From contig DASRFB010000037.1 of NCBI GenBank assembly GCA_035651815.1, positions 1-36,533 on the forward strand: 36,533 nucleotides of DNA, read 5' to 3'. This DNA comes from VBDM01 sp035651815. GTDB taxonomy: Bacteria > Pseudomonadota > Gammaproteobacteria > Burkholderiales > SG8-39. How positions within the stretch are numbered: the stretch's first letter is position 1; every line of letters starts with the position of its first letter. The notes under the pieces are model-generated. The model had not been told where the DNA came from, did not search any database, and saw only the letters and a program-made list of their open reading frames with translations. The translations under genes and the position numbers were made by a program. This document shows, one piece after another, positions 25,373-31,784 of this stretch.

Positions 25373-25384
25373 GCGGACGCGCCG

Positions 25385-25627
25385 TCAGGGACGGAGCGGC
25401 CGGACCACCGGCTCCGACTCGGCGCGCTCGGACGCTTCGACGGCGTCGGCGCGATAGCCGTACTTCGCGTTCAGGAAGGCGAGCAGCTGGTCGCGCCGGT
25501 CGGCGAGCCGGACGATGTCTTCCTTGGTCTCCAGCCAGTGGCGGAACTCCGATTGCAGCTGCTCGAGCTTGCGCTGCTCGTCCAGGTACCAGGCGGTGCT
25601 GTCTTCCATCATCGCGGCGCTCGCCAC
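25385..25627 (-). CDS. Small hypothetical protein (second gene of a two-gene unit)
   Basis: The ORF starts at a GTG at 25627, two bases after the upstream stop, with GGAGGA nine bases before it. ATGs at 25612 and 25609 would lack a good site. The 80-residue product is hydrophilic and mostly helical (EQRKLEQLQSEFRHWLETKE, LADRRDQLLAFLNAKYGY), with a Pro-ending tail. No signal peptide, membrane segment or recognised family. Being in a sigma-54 unit suggests a stress-related role; nothing more can be said. Confidence 0.6.
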   Translation of the reverse strand: MASAAMMEDSTAWYLDEQRKLEQLQSEFRHWLETKEDIVRLADRRDQLLAFLNAKYGYRADAVEASERAESEPVVRPLRP

Positions 25628-25629
25628 GG

Positions 25630-25797
25630 TTAGCGCTCCTCCGCGACGCCGTGACCCTGGCCGGGGCGGCGCGCGTGGTTTTCGCGTTTCATGGCCGGAT
25701 CGAACCACTTGCGCTCGGTCCGCCGACGCTCGAGATCCTGGCGCCGATACGCTCGCTTGCCGGAGGCCGGCTTCTTGGTGGACGCACTGACGCTCAT
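25630..25797 (-). CDS. Small basic hypothetical protein
   Basis: The 55-residue ORF starts at the ATG at 25797, with AGGA eight bases upstream. It is very rich in Arg and Lys (GKRAYRRQDLERRRTERKWF) and might bind nucleic acid, but no family is recognised. It is the first ORF after a sigma-54 promoter (25887-25902) and lies directly before the GTG-started gene at 25627. That context is the main support for it being real. Confidence 0.5.
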   Translation of the reverse strand: MSVSASTKKPASGKRAYRRQDLERRRTERKWFDPAMKRENHARRPGQGHGVAEER

Positions 25798-25886
25798 CGA
25801 CGGTTTCCTGCTGAAAGTTTCCGATGGACGAACAAGGCCGGACAACCGGGACCTGCAGACCTTCGGTACATGCGCATGGCCCTATC

Positions 25887-25902
25887 AGCAACGTTCATGC
25901 CA
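25887..25902 (-). promoter_or_regulatory. Sigma-54 promoter of the two small genes
   Basis: The minus strand reads TGGCATGAACGTTGCT, an almost perfect sigma-54 element with ten bases between GG and GC. The predicted start is near 25876, about 79 bases before the ATG at 25797. Confidence 0.82.
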
Positions 25903-25977
25903 AGTCCTGGCGGGCCATCGACCGAAAAAAACCTCGTATTTTCCGGGGTCCGCCATGCGCCAACCGGGGCTGTGCCA

Positions 25978-26010
25978 GTAAGACTTACAGGCGCTCGTGC
26001 AAGCTTTACG
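25978..26010. promoter_or_regulatory. Paired activator sites (UAS) upstream of the two small genes
   Basis: GTAAGACTTACA at 25978-25989 and GCAAGCTTTACG at 25999-26010 start 21 bases apart. They lie 102-134 bases upstream of the predicted start at 25876, inside the 244-base gap after the antiporter gene. The first is a perfect GTAA-N3-TTAC palindrome. Confidence 0.65.
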
Positions 26011-26041
26011 TCTGTCGCACTATCGCGACATCGCACAGGAT

Positions 26042-27358
26042 TCATCTGCGCGTGGGCCGCCGGGACTGCATCCCGCTGTAGAGGCGCATGAGAGGCGTCG
26101 CCGAGACCCCATGCGCGATCACCGACGCGGCGACCACGCCGAGCACCAGGTCGGCGAGGCCGGCCGCCTCGGCTGCGGGGAGCCCGTGCCCCGCCGCGAA
26201 CATCAGGTAGTACACCGAGCCGATCCCGCGGATGCCGAACCACGCCATCAGACGCCCGTGCGCCGTCGGCACGCCGGTCCCCGCGAGCGCGAGCAGAACC
26301 GAGGCCGGACGCACGATCACGAAGAGCAGCAGCGCGAGCGCGGCCGACTGCAGCGAGAGCGCCGATGCCGGCAGCATTCCGCCGACGACCAGCACGACGC
26401 CGACCTCGACGATGCGCTCCAGGCGCTCGTTGAAGGAGAGCACCGCCCACGCCATGTAGGCGGGCGCGTCCTTCGCGTCGGTCGCCGACTCGTGCGCCGC
26501 CCCGGGCTCGGCGCTCACGACCAGCTCCTGCGGCGGGCGCCCTCCGGAGAGCTTGCGCTCCACGCGCCGCAGCGCCACGCCCGCGGTGAACACGGCCAGG
26601 AACCCGTATCCGTGCACGAGCAGCGCGAGCCCGTACGAAAGCGCGAGCAGCCCGAGGCCGAGAAACTCGTCGAGACCGACGGCCTCCTTCATCGTGCGTC
26701 GCAGGTACACGACCAGGCGGCCGAGAGCCGTTCCGAGCAGCCATCCCGCGGCGATCCCGGCGAGCACGCCCCAGACGACGTCGAGCGCGAGCCAGCGCGC
26801 GCCGTGCGGCCCGAGCGCGTGCAGGCCCATCACCCCCAGACCGAGCATCACGAAGGGAAAGGCGATCCCGTCGTTCAGTCCCGCCTCGCCCGTGAGCGCG
26901 AAGCGCACCTCGTGCTGGTCGCCCGGATGCTCGACCTGGACATCCGACGCGAGCACCGGGTCGGTCGGCGCGAGGATCGCCGCGAGCAGTATCGCGACGC
27001 CGGCCGGAAGCCCGAGCAGCGCCGCGGCCGCGAGCGCGAGCAGCGCGATGCTGACCAGCATCGCCACCACCGCGAGGCGCACCGGCAGCTTCCAGCGCTC
27101 GTCCGACATCGGCGCGCGCAGCTTCAGTCCCGCCGAGAACAGCGAGATCAGGACCCCGATCTCGAGGACCGGCTCGAGCACCGCCGAGTCGGCGACGGGG
27201 TCGACGCGCAGGATGCCGAATCCGAGCGGCCCGAGCGCCGCGCCGATGACCAGGTAGAGCATCGCCATGCTGAGCGGCAGCCGCTTCACAAGCGATCCGA
27301 GCAGCGCCATCAGGATCAGCAGCGCGCCGACGACGAGGAACCACAGCGTTCGCATCAT
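26042..27358 (-). CDS. Cation:proton antiporter (NhaP/CPA1 type)
   Basis: The 438-residue protein has about 12 hydrophobic helices. It carries the CPA1 motifs APTDPVLASDVQ (ion-binding TDP region) and GEAGLNDGIAFPF (ND motif), with GIRGIGSVYYL near the C-terminal helices. It probably exchanges Na+ or K+ for H+ across the inner membrane for pH or salt homeostasis. It starts 33 bases after the histidine kinase gene and is the last gene of the run beginning at 30100. There is no long cytoplasmic regulatory domain. Ion specificity cannot be told from sequence. Confidence 0.87.
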   Translation of the reverse strand: MMRTLWFLVVGALLILMALLGSLVKRLPLSMAMLYLVIGAALGPLGFGILRVDPVADSAVLEPVLEIGVLISLFSAGLKLRAPMSDERWKLPVRLAVVAMLVSIALLALAAAALLGLPAGVAILLAAILAPTDPVLASDVQVEHPGDQHEVRFALTGEAGLNDGIAFPFVMLGLGVMGLHALGPHGARWLALDVVWGVLAGIAAGWLLGTALGRLVVYLRRTMKEAVGLDEFLGLGLLALSYGLALLVHGYGFLAVFTAGVALRRVERKLSGGRPPQELVVSAEPGAAHESATDAKDAPAYMAWAVLSFNERLERIVEVGVVLVVGGMLPASALSLQSAALALLLFVIVRPASVLLALAGTGVPTAHGRLMAWFGIRGIGSVYYLMFAAGHGLPAAEAAGLADLVLGVVAASVIAHGVSATPLMRLYSGMQSRRPTRR

Positions 27359-27391
27359 GGGACGGGCCGGGACGCGACCCGCGGAGGGAGA

Positions 27392-28447
27392 TCAGCGCGC
27401 GGGTCCGGGCGCCGGCACGGCGAGCGCGACGGTGGTGCCTTGTCCGGGACGGCTGTCGATGCGGATCTCGCCGCCGTGCGACTCCGCCACGAGCCGCGCG
27501 ACGTAGAGGCCGAGGCCGCTGCCGCTCTTCTTGGTGGTGTAGTAGAGCTGATAGACCTCGTCGAGCTGCTCGGGCTTCATGCCGGGCCCGGTGTCGCGGC
27601 ACTCGAGGATGGCGCCGTCGCCCTCGCGGGACAGCGCGAGCTCCAGGCGCCCGCCCGCGGGCATCGCCTCCAGCGCGTTGATCGCGACGTTGAGGAACGC
27701 CTGCCGCAGCCGGTCGCGCATGGCGGTCGCCTCGACGGGCTGCTCGGGTACGCGCAGCTCGATCGCGACGCGCTGCCGCCGCGCCTGCGGCGTGAGCAGG
27801 GCCGCGATGTCGCGCACCAGGTCGCGGAAATCGAACGTGCGCGAGGCCGAGCCGATGGGCTCGTTTTCCCCGAGCATCGTCTGCAGCGTGCGGTCGAGCC
27901 GCCGCATCTCCTCGCGCAGCACGCCGAGGTAGCGCTGGCGCTTCGCCTCGCGCGCGGGCTCGGCCGGCCCGGAGAGCGGATCGCTCAGCAGCTCGAGCGT
28001 GAGCTGCATCGCGTTGAGCGGCGCCTTGAGATCGTGCGCCATCACGCGGTACAGGTGCGGGACCGAGCGCATCTGACTGGCGAGCAGCAGGTCGGTCTCG
28101 AGCACGTCGACCGCTCGGCGGTCCTTGACGAGCACCAGGTAGCCGGTGCAGGCCTCTTCCTCGAGCGGGTAGACCTCGAGCCGCAGCGAGCCGCCTCGGG
28201 TGTCGGCGACGAGCCGCGCGGGCGTCGAGGCGTGCAGGCGCTCCGCGAGGAGCCCGAGCTCGTCGCGCACCTCCGGCCAGCGCGCCTTCAGCGCTCGAGC
28301 GTCGCCTCCGCCCAGCAGCTCGAGCGCGAGCGGGTTCGCGAATTGCAGGCCCGCGTCCTGGTCGAGGACCAGGATTCCCATGTTCATCAGGCGCGACAGC
28401 GCGCCGAATCCGCAGAACTCGCTGCCTTCGTCGCTCAGCGGCACCAC
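27392..28447 (-). CDS. Soluble PAS-type sensor histidine kinase
   Basis: The 351-residue protein has no membrane helix. An N-terminal PAS-like region (MNMGILVLDQDAGLQFANPL) precedes the dimerisation helix with phospho-accepting His138 (MAHDLKAPLNAMQLT). The ATPase domain has the N-box (FLNVAINALEAM), DTGPGM and GSGLGLYVARLV. It starts at a GTG one base after the preceding stop, implying coupled translation. No response regulator gene adjoins it. An orphan receiver protein at 30423 and an NtrC-type regulator at the right edge are possible partners. Its gene belongs to the sigma-54 unit starting at 30100, so the kinase may be autoregulated. Confidence 0.88.
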   Translation of the reverse strand: MVPLSDEGSEFCGFGALSRLMNMGILVLDQDAGLQFANPLALELLGGGDARALKARWPEVRDELGLLAERLHASTPARLVADTRGGSLRLEVYPLEEEACTGYLVLVKDRRAVDVLETDLLLASQMRSVPHLYRVMAHDLKAPLNAMQLTLELLSDPLSGPAEPAREAKRQRYLGVLREEMRRLDRTLQTMLGENEPIGSASRTFDFRDLVRDIAALLTPQARRQRVAIELRVPEQPVEATAMRDRLRQAFLNVAINALEAMPAGGRLELALSREGDGAILECRDTGPGMKPEQLDEVYQLYYTTKKSGSGLGLYVARLVAESHGGEIRIDSRPGQGTTVALAVPAPGPAR

Positions 28448-28448
28448 C

Positions 28449-28910
28449 TCAAGGCCACAGCGAGACGAGATACCAGGGGGAGAGCACGCTCACCCGGTCG
28501 GGGACTTCGCCGAACCAGCGCAGCGTCGGGGCGAGCAGGTAGTGGAAGTTGACGATATAGACGGTCAGCCCGGACCCGACGCCGGTCCACCAGGCGCTCG
28601 CGCCGTCGTACCGGCGCGCGAGCAGCGCGACCAGCGCGCCGTACGCCGCCGCGATCGCGATGGTGACGACCGCGGCGAGCGCGAGGAGCGTCCCGCCGGC
28701 CGCCGCGTCGCCGACGACGGCCGACGCGGCCAGACGGCGCAGCGCGAAGCGCTGCCCGGCATCGACGAAGGCGTCGGTGAGCATCGCCTCGACCGCGATG
28801 AACGCGGCCCCGGCGGCGACGCCCGCGAGCACCGCCGCGGCGCGGCTCGGCGCGGCGAAGGCGCGCGCGGGCCCGGCGACCGCCTCAGCCGCTGGTTTGC
28901 GCGTGGGCAC
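28449..28910 (-). CDS. Hypothetical membrane protein
   Basis: The 153-residue ORF starts at a GTG at 28910 that overlaps the 3' end of sodB by 26 bases. Later starts cannot be excluded. It has about four hydrophobic segments (AAAVLAGVAAGAAFIAVEAM, LLALAAVVTIAIAAAYGALV and two near the end) and a terminal FHYLLAPTLRWFGEVPDRVS segment. No family recognised. Tight coupling to sodB and to the kinase suggests cotranscription. Confidence 0.6.
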   Translation of the reverse strand: MPTRKPAAEAVAGPARAFAAPSRAAAVLAGVAAGAAFIAVEAMLTDAFVDAGQRFALRRLAASAVVGDAAAGGTLLALAAVVTIAIAAAYGALVALLARRYDGASAWWTGVGSGLTVYIVNFHYLLAPTLRWFGEVPDRVSVLSPWYLVSLWP

Positions 28911-29493
28911 GGGCCGGCTCGCAGTTGCGGTTCACGAAGTCCCAGTTGACGACGTTCCAGAACGCCTCGACGTAGTCCTTGCGCGCGTTGCGGTAGTCGA
29001 TGTAATAGGCGTGCTCCCACACGTCGCACGCGAGCAGCGGCGTCTTGCCCGAGCGCAGCGGATTGTCGGCGTCGGCGCAGTTGACGATCTCGAGCGAGCC
29101 GTCGGCGCTGCGCGCGAGCCACGTCCATCCGGAGCCGAACAGGCTCACCGCGGCCTCGGAGAACTTGTCGCGGAACTGCTCGAAGCCGCCGAAGGAGCGC
29201 TCGATGATCTTCGCGACCGCGCCGCTCGGCGACCCGCCGCCGTCGGGCGACAGGCACTGCCAGTAGAAGCCGTGGTTCCACGCCTGCGCGCCGTTGTTGA
29301 AGATGCCTCCGCTCGCCTTGCGCACGATCTCCTCGAGCGACGCGGTCTCGAACGGGCTGCCCGTGACGAGCTGGTTCAGCTTGTCGACGTAGGTCCGATG
29401 GTGCTTGTCGTGGTGGTATTCCAGTGTCTCGCTCGAGAGGTGCGGCTCGAGCGCGTGTACGGGATACGGAAGCGGCGGAAGCTCGTGTTTCAT
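28885..29493 (-). CDS. sodB: Superoxide dismutase, Fe/Mn family (likely Fe)
   Basis: The 202-residue protein has the metal ligands His27 (EYHHDKHH), His74 (NHGFYWQ), Asp157 and His161 (DVWEHAYYIDY). Gln70 in GAQAWNH is the position typical of Fe-SOD. It dismutates superoxide in the cytoplasm. The ATG at 29493 overlaps the stop of the upstream small gene as ATGA, so translation is probably coupled. It belongs to the run starting at the lipoprotein at 30100, downstream of a sigma-54 promoter. An additional internal promoter is possible. Confidence 0.95.
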   Translation of the reverse strand: MKHELPPLPYPVHALEPHLSSETLEYHHDKHHRTYVDKLNQLVTGSPFETASLEEIVRKASGGIFNNGAQAWNHGFYWQCLSPDGGGSPSGAVAKIIERSFGGFEQFRDKFSEAAVSLFGSGWTWLARSADGSLEIVNCADADNPLRSGKTPLLACDVWEHAYYIDYRNARKDYVEAFWNVVNWDFVNRNCEPARAHAQTSG

Positions 29494-29786
29494 GGCTGTG
29501 CCTTGGTGACGGGTTGAAGAAAGGGTCGCAGCCTGCGGCGGCGCGCGACCGGATCGAAGTCGGTCCATCGGTCGTCGGACCATGTGCCCCGCGCCTGCCC
29601 GACGAGCCGGGCGCCGCAGTCGCGCAGGATGTCGGCGATCGGCGCCGCCGCGGGCGCGCGGGTCGCGTTGACGGCGACGACCGCGCCGGCCGGGCCGCCG
29701 ACGACGGCCCCGGCCGAGAGCAGGCGTTCGCGCGCACGGCCGGCACGCTCGTCGGTGTCGAAAATGCCTGCGATGATCGTTGCCAT
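29490..29786 (-). CDS. Small hypothetical protein with stress-protein-like N-terminus
   Basis: The 98-residue protein begins MATIIAGIFDTDERAGRARE, followed by LLSAGAVVGG. This is a beta-alpha-beta start like that of small general-stress-type domains in which a short strand is followed by an amphipathic helix. The middle is Ala-rich and the C-terminus basic (ARRRRLRPFLQ). It overlaps sodB by ATGA. No confident family. It lies about 90 bases after the lipoprotein gene in the same direction. Confidence 0.6.
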   Translation of the reverse strand: MATIIAGIFDTDERAGRARERLLSAGAVVGGPAGAVVAVNATRAPAAAPIADILRDCGARLVGQARGTWSDDRWTDFDPVARRRRLRPFLQPVTKAQP

Positions 29787-29875
29787 CCCGGACGGCCCCT
29801 TATGGACCAATGTGACCGCGCCGGGGCGGCATGGTTTCGGCGGATGCGCCGCCGGAAGGGCTTTTGCCGCCCGCC

Positions 29876-30100
29876 TTAGACCCAGATCCGGACCGGCCGG
29901 TGCAGCAGCGCGGGCTGTCCTTCCGCGGGAGAGGCCGGGATGGGCATGATGCCGACCGGGTCGGCCGGCGCCATCGGCACGCTCGTTTTCGGCGCCGCGC
30001 GCCCGGGGCCGACCGGGCTGTCCGGTGTCTTGCCGCACGCGGCGAGCGCGAGGGCGAGCGCCCCGGCGAGCAGGGCCGCATGAGCGATCGGCTGGGGCAA
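29876..30100 (-). CDS. Small lipoprotein, first gene of the sodB/antiporter unit
   Basis: The 74-residue protein starts at a TTG at 30100 with GGAG nine bases upstream. The longer in-frame GTG at 30154 lies within the sigma-54 promoter and so cannot be transcribed from it. The lipoprotein signal is LLAGALALALAACGKT. The mature part is short, Pro-rich and without motif. Its start is about 39 bases after the predicted transcription start near 30139. Confidence 0.65.
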   Translation of the reverse strand: MPQPIAHAALLAGALALALAACGKTPDSPVGPGRAAPKTSVPMAPADPVGIMPIPASPAEGQPALLHRPVRIWV

Positions 30101-30149
30101 GTCGGCTTTCTCCGGTGTGGTGTCGGCTCGCGCGCGTCGGAAGACGGCG

Positions 30150-30165
30150 AGCACGCTTCGTGCCG
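30150..30165 (-). promoter_or_regulatory. Sigma-54 promoter of the lipoprotein-sodB-kinase-antiporter unit
   Basis: The minus strand reads CGGCACGAAGCGTGCT, with GG and GC ten bases apart. The -24 half is perfect but for the first base; the -12 half has GTGC instead of TTGC. The predicted start is near 30139. Confidence 0.72.
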
Positions 30166-30220
30166 GAGCCGCTCGCGAAGCGATTTCAGCCGCTTAGGAA
30201 ATTTCGCGCGTCAGTCCCAC

Positions 30221-30254
30221 GCAAGGATTACAAATAGTCGATGTAAGCTTTACA
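30221..30254. promoter_or_regulatory. Paired activator sites (UAS) between divergent sigma-54 promoters
   Basis: GCAAGGATTACA at 30221-30232 and GTAAGCTTTACA at 30243-30254 start 22 bases apart. They lie 82-115 bases upstream of the left (minus) start and about 165-198 upstream of the right (plus) start. They are in an AT-richer island of the 322-base intergenic region (30101-30422), which otherwise holds only the two promoters. Confidence 0.68.
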
Positions 30255-30392
30255 GAAAAGTTCCCGCGCTGCGGCACGACCCAGGCCGGGCGGGTCCGCG
30301 GCCGTTTCGAGCGGCCGACGAGGAGCTGCGGCGTTGCGGCGCACGGCGCGCCCGCGCGCAACAATGGGCCGCCGCGCGCGAGCGGCGGCGAT

Positions 30393-30408
30393 CGGCACGC
30401 GCGTTGCT
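30393..30408 (+). promoter_or_regulatory. Sigma-54 promoter of the orphan receiver gene
   Basis: The plus strand reads CGGCACGCGCGTTGCT, with GG and GC ten bases apart. It is followed by TTT. The predicted start is near 30419. Confidence 0.8.
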
Positions 30409-30422
30409 TTTGGGCGCGACGT

Positions 30423-30959
30423 ATGATCGCCGCTCTCGCCTCTTTCCTGCGCATGCTGCTCGCGCGCCGCAGAGCGGCCCCGAGGGGCGACGCGTCGCCC
30501 GAGGACGAGCGGCGCGCGGCGCGCCGCGATCTCGCCGGGCTGCGCATCCTCGCCGTGGACGACGACGCGAGCACGCGCGAGATGCTCCAGCAGGTGTTCG
30601 AGAACGCCGGCGCCGAAGTCGCGCTCGCGGGCTCGGCGCGCGAGGCGCTCGGCCAGCTGGCTCGGTTCAGCCCGCACGCCCTCGTTTCCGACATCGGCAT
30701 GCCGCACGAGGACGGATACGATCTGCTGCGCCAGGTGCGCGCGCTGCCGCCCGAGGCGGGCGGCGACACGCCCGCCGTCGCCCTCACGGGGTACACGCGC
30801 GACAAGGACCGCGCGGCGACGCGCGAGGCGGGATACCAGGCCTTCGCCGGGAAGCCGGTCGACCTCGACGAGCTGTTCTCGGCGATCCGGCGCGTCGCGT
30901 CGCAGCGCGCGGAAAGAAAAACGGCGCCGGATCGCTCCGGCGCCGCCGCATCGCGCTAG
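30423..30959 (+). CDS. Orphan response-regulator receiver protein
   Basis: The 178-residue protein carries a receiver domain from about residue 40: acidic D46-D48 (AVDDDAS), phospho-accepting D90 (VSDIGMP), T122 (LTGY) and K144 (AGKPVDLDE). No output domain is present. The predicted transcript begins only about four bases before the ATG at 30423, so the mRNA is either leaderless or the true start is the ATG at 30453; neither has a clear ribosome binding site. A terminator for the opposite strand lies inside its last codons. Possible roles are a phosphorelay step or phosphate sink for the kinase at 27392-28447. Confidence 0.82.
   Translation: MIAALASFLRMLLARRRAAPRGDASPEDERRAARRDLAGLRILAVDDDASTREMLQQVFENAGAEVALAGSAREALGQLARFSPHALVSDIGMPHEDGYDLLRQVRALPPEAGGDTPAVALTGYTRDKDRAATREAGYQAFAGKPVDLDELFSAIRRVASQRAERKTAPDRSGAAASR
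30911..30944 (-). terminator. Intrinsic terminator of the CsbD unit, inside the receiver gene
   Basis: The stem is GGCGCCGGA / TCCGGCGCC with a 4-base loop (30923-30944). On the minus strand it is followed by GTTTTTCTTTCC. It ends transcripts from the CsbD and periplasmic-protein genes and lies within the 3' coding part of the convergent receiver gene. Confidence 0.8.
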
Positions 30960-31003
30960 CGCGCGATCAGGACTTTGATCGCGCTAGCGCGCGATCAGGA
31001 CTT
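30950..31003. repeat. 28-bp tandem duplication spanning both convergent stop codons
   Basis: A 26-base sequence at 30950-30975 is repeated exactly at 30978-31003 (28-base period). Each copy contains an inverted repeat (ATCGCGC-TAGC-GCGCGAT). The first copy holds the TAG stop of the receiver gene. The second holds the stop and last codons of the convergent periplasmic-protein gene. Confidence 0.95.
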
Positions 31004-31336
31004 TTCCTTCGAGACCGAGCGGTTCGCCTCGCGCTTGTCTTCGCGGGCTTCGGCGCGGGCCTTGTCGGACTTGCGGTCCGCCTTGGCGTCGGCCTTGGCC
31101 TTCTTCTCGGTCGCCTTCGCTTCCTTCATGCAGGCGTCCTTCTCGTTGCCCTTCATCGTGTCGCAGTGGGCCTTCGCCGACTTGTAGTCGGCGTCGGCCT
31201 TGGCCACGCGCTGCTTGTACTCGGATTTCGCCTGGCTCTTGTCGGCCTTGCTCATGTCGTCCGCGGACGCGGCGCCGCTGAAGGCGACGGCGAGCACGGC
31301 GGAAGCGAGCATCGCTGCGGTTCGGTTGATGTTCAT
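30995..31336 (-). CDS. Periplasmic Lys/Ala-rich helical protein
   Basis: The 113-residue protein has a Sec signal peptide (AAMLASAVLAVAFSGAASA). The mature part is highly charged, Lys/Ala/Asp-rich and predicted to be one long helix or coiled coil. Two Cys (AHCDTMKGNEKDACMKEAKA) could form a disulfide. Similar small proteins occur in betaproteobacteria without assigned function. It is 27 bases behind csbD-like, so both are probably transcribed from the sigma-54 promoter at 31663-31678. They end at the terminator at 30911-30944. Confidence 0.75.
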   Translation of the reverse strand: MNINRTAAMLASAVLAVAFSGAASADDMSKADKSQAKSEYKQRVAKADADYKSAKAHCDTMKGNEKDACMKEAKATEKKAKADAKADRKSDKARAEAREDKREANRSVSKEKS

Positions 31337-31363
31337 CGGTAGTCTCTCCGTTTCAAGTGAGCT

Positions 31364-31603
31364 TCAGGAGCGCGGCTCGGAGCGGCGCGTGTCGCTCGGT
31401 TTCTCGTCGAAGCGGGATTCCCAGTCCTTCAGCTGCTGCTCGGCCTCGTCCTTGCCGACGCCGTAGGATTCCTGGATCTTGCCCGCCAGTTGGTCGCGTT
31501 TCCCGGCGATCGAATCGAGATCGCTGTCGGTGAGCTTGCCCCACTTCTCCTTGACCTTGCCTTTGATCTGCTTCCAGTTGCCTTCGATGCGATCCCAGTT
31601 CAT
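31364..31603 (-). CDS. CsbD family general stress protein
   Basis: The 79-residue protein begins MNWDRIEGNWKQIKGKVKEK and continues WGKLTDSDLDSIAGKRDQL, which is diagnostic of the CsbD family. These are small hydrophilic proteins strongly induced by general stress in Bacillus (there under SigB) and in many proteobacteria. Their molecular role is unknown. AAGGAG stands seven bases before the ATG. It is the first gene after a near-perfect sigma-54 promoter. Confidence 0.92.
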   Translation of the reverse strand: MNWDRIEGNWKQIKGKVKEKWGKLTDSDLDSIAGKRDQLAGKIQESYGVGKDEAEQQLKDWESRFDEKPSDTRRSEPRS

Positions 31604-31662
31604 TGCTGTGCTCCTTCAAAAGAACCATGTCGGGCGCAGGCCCGCCGGTTGTCCCTTCCGAC

Positions 31663-31678
31663 CGCAACTCGCGTGCCA
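31663..31678 (-). promoter_or_regulatory. Sigma-54 promoter of the CsbD unit
   Basis: The minus strand reads TGGCACGCGAGTTGCG; the -24 half is perfect and the -12 half is TTGC. The predicted start is near 31652, about 49 bases before the ATG at 31603. No clear GTAAGNNTTACA pair is visible upstream. Confidence 0.82.
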
Positions 31679-31784
31679 TGCGTGCGCGCGCGAATAATCA
31701 GCGTGTTAGCGGCGCGCATCGCTTCGAGGCGGCGCCACAATGTAGAAAGTGCAGGACGTCCGGACGCCGCCTCGCCCGGAAGGA

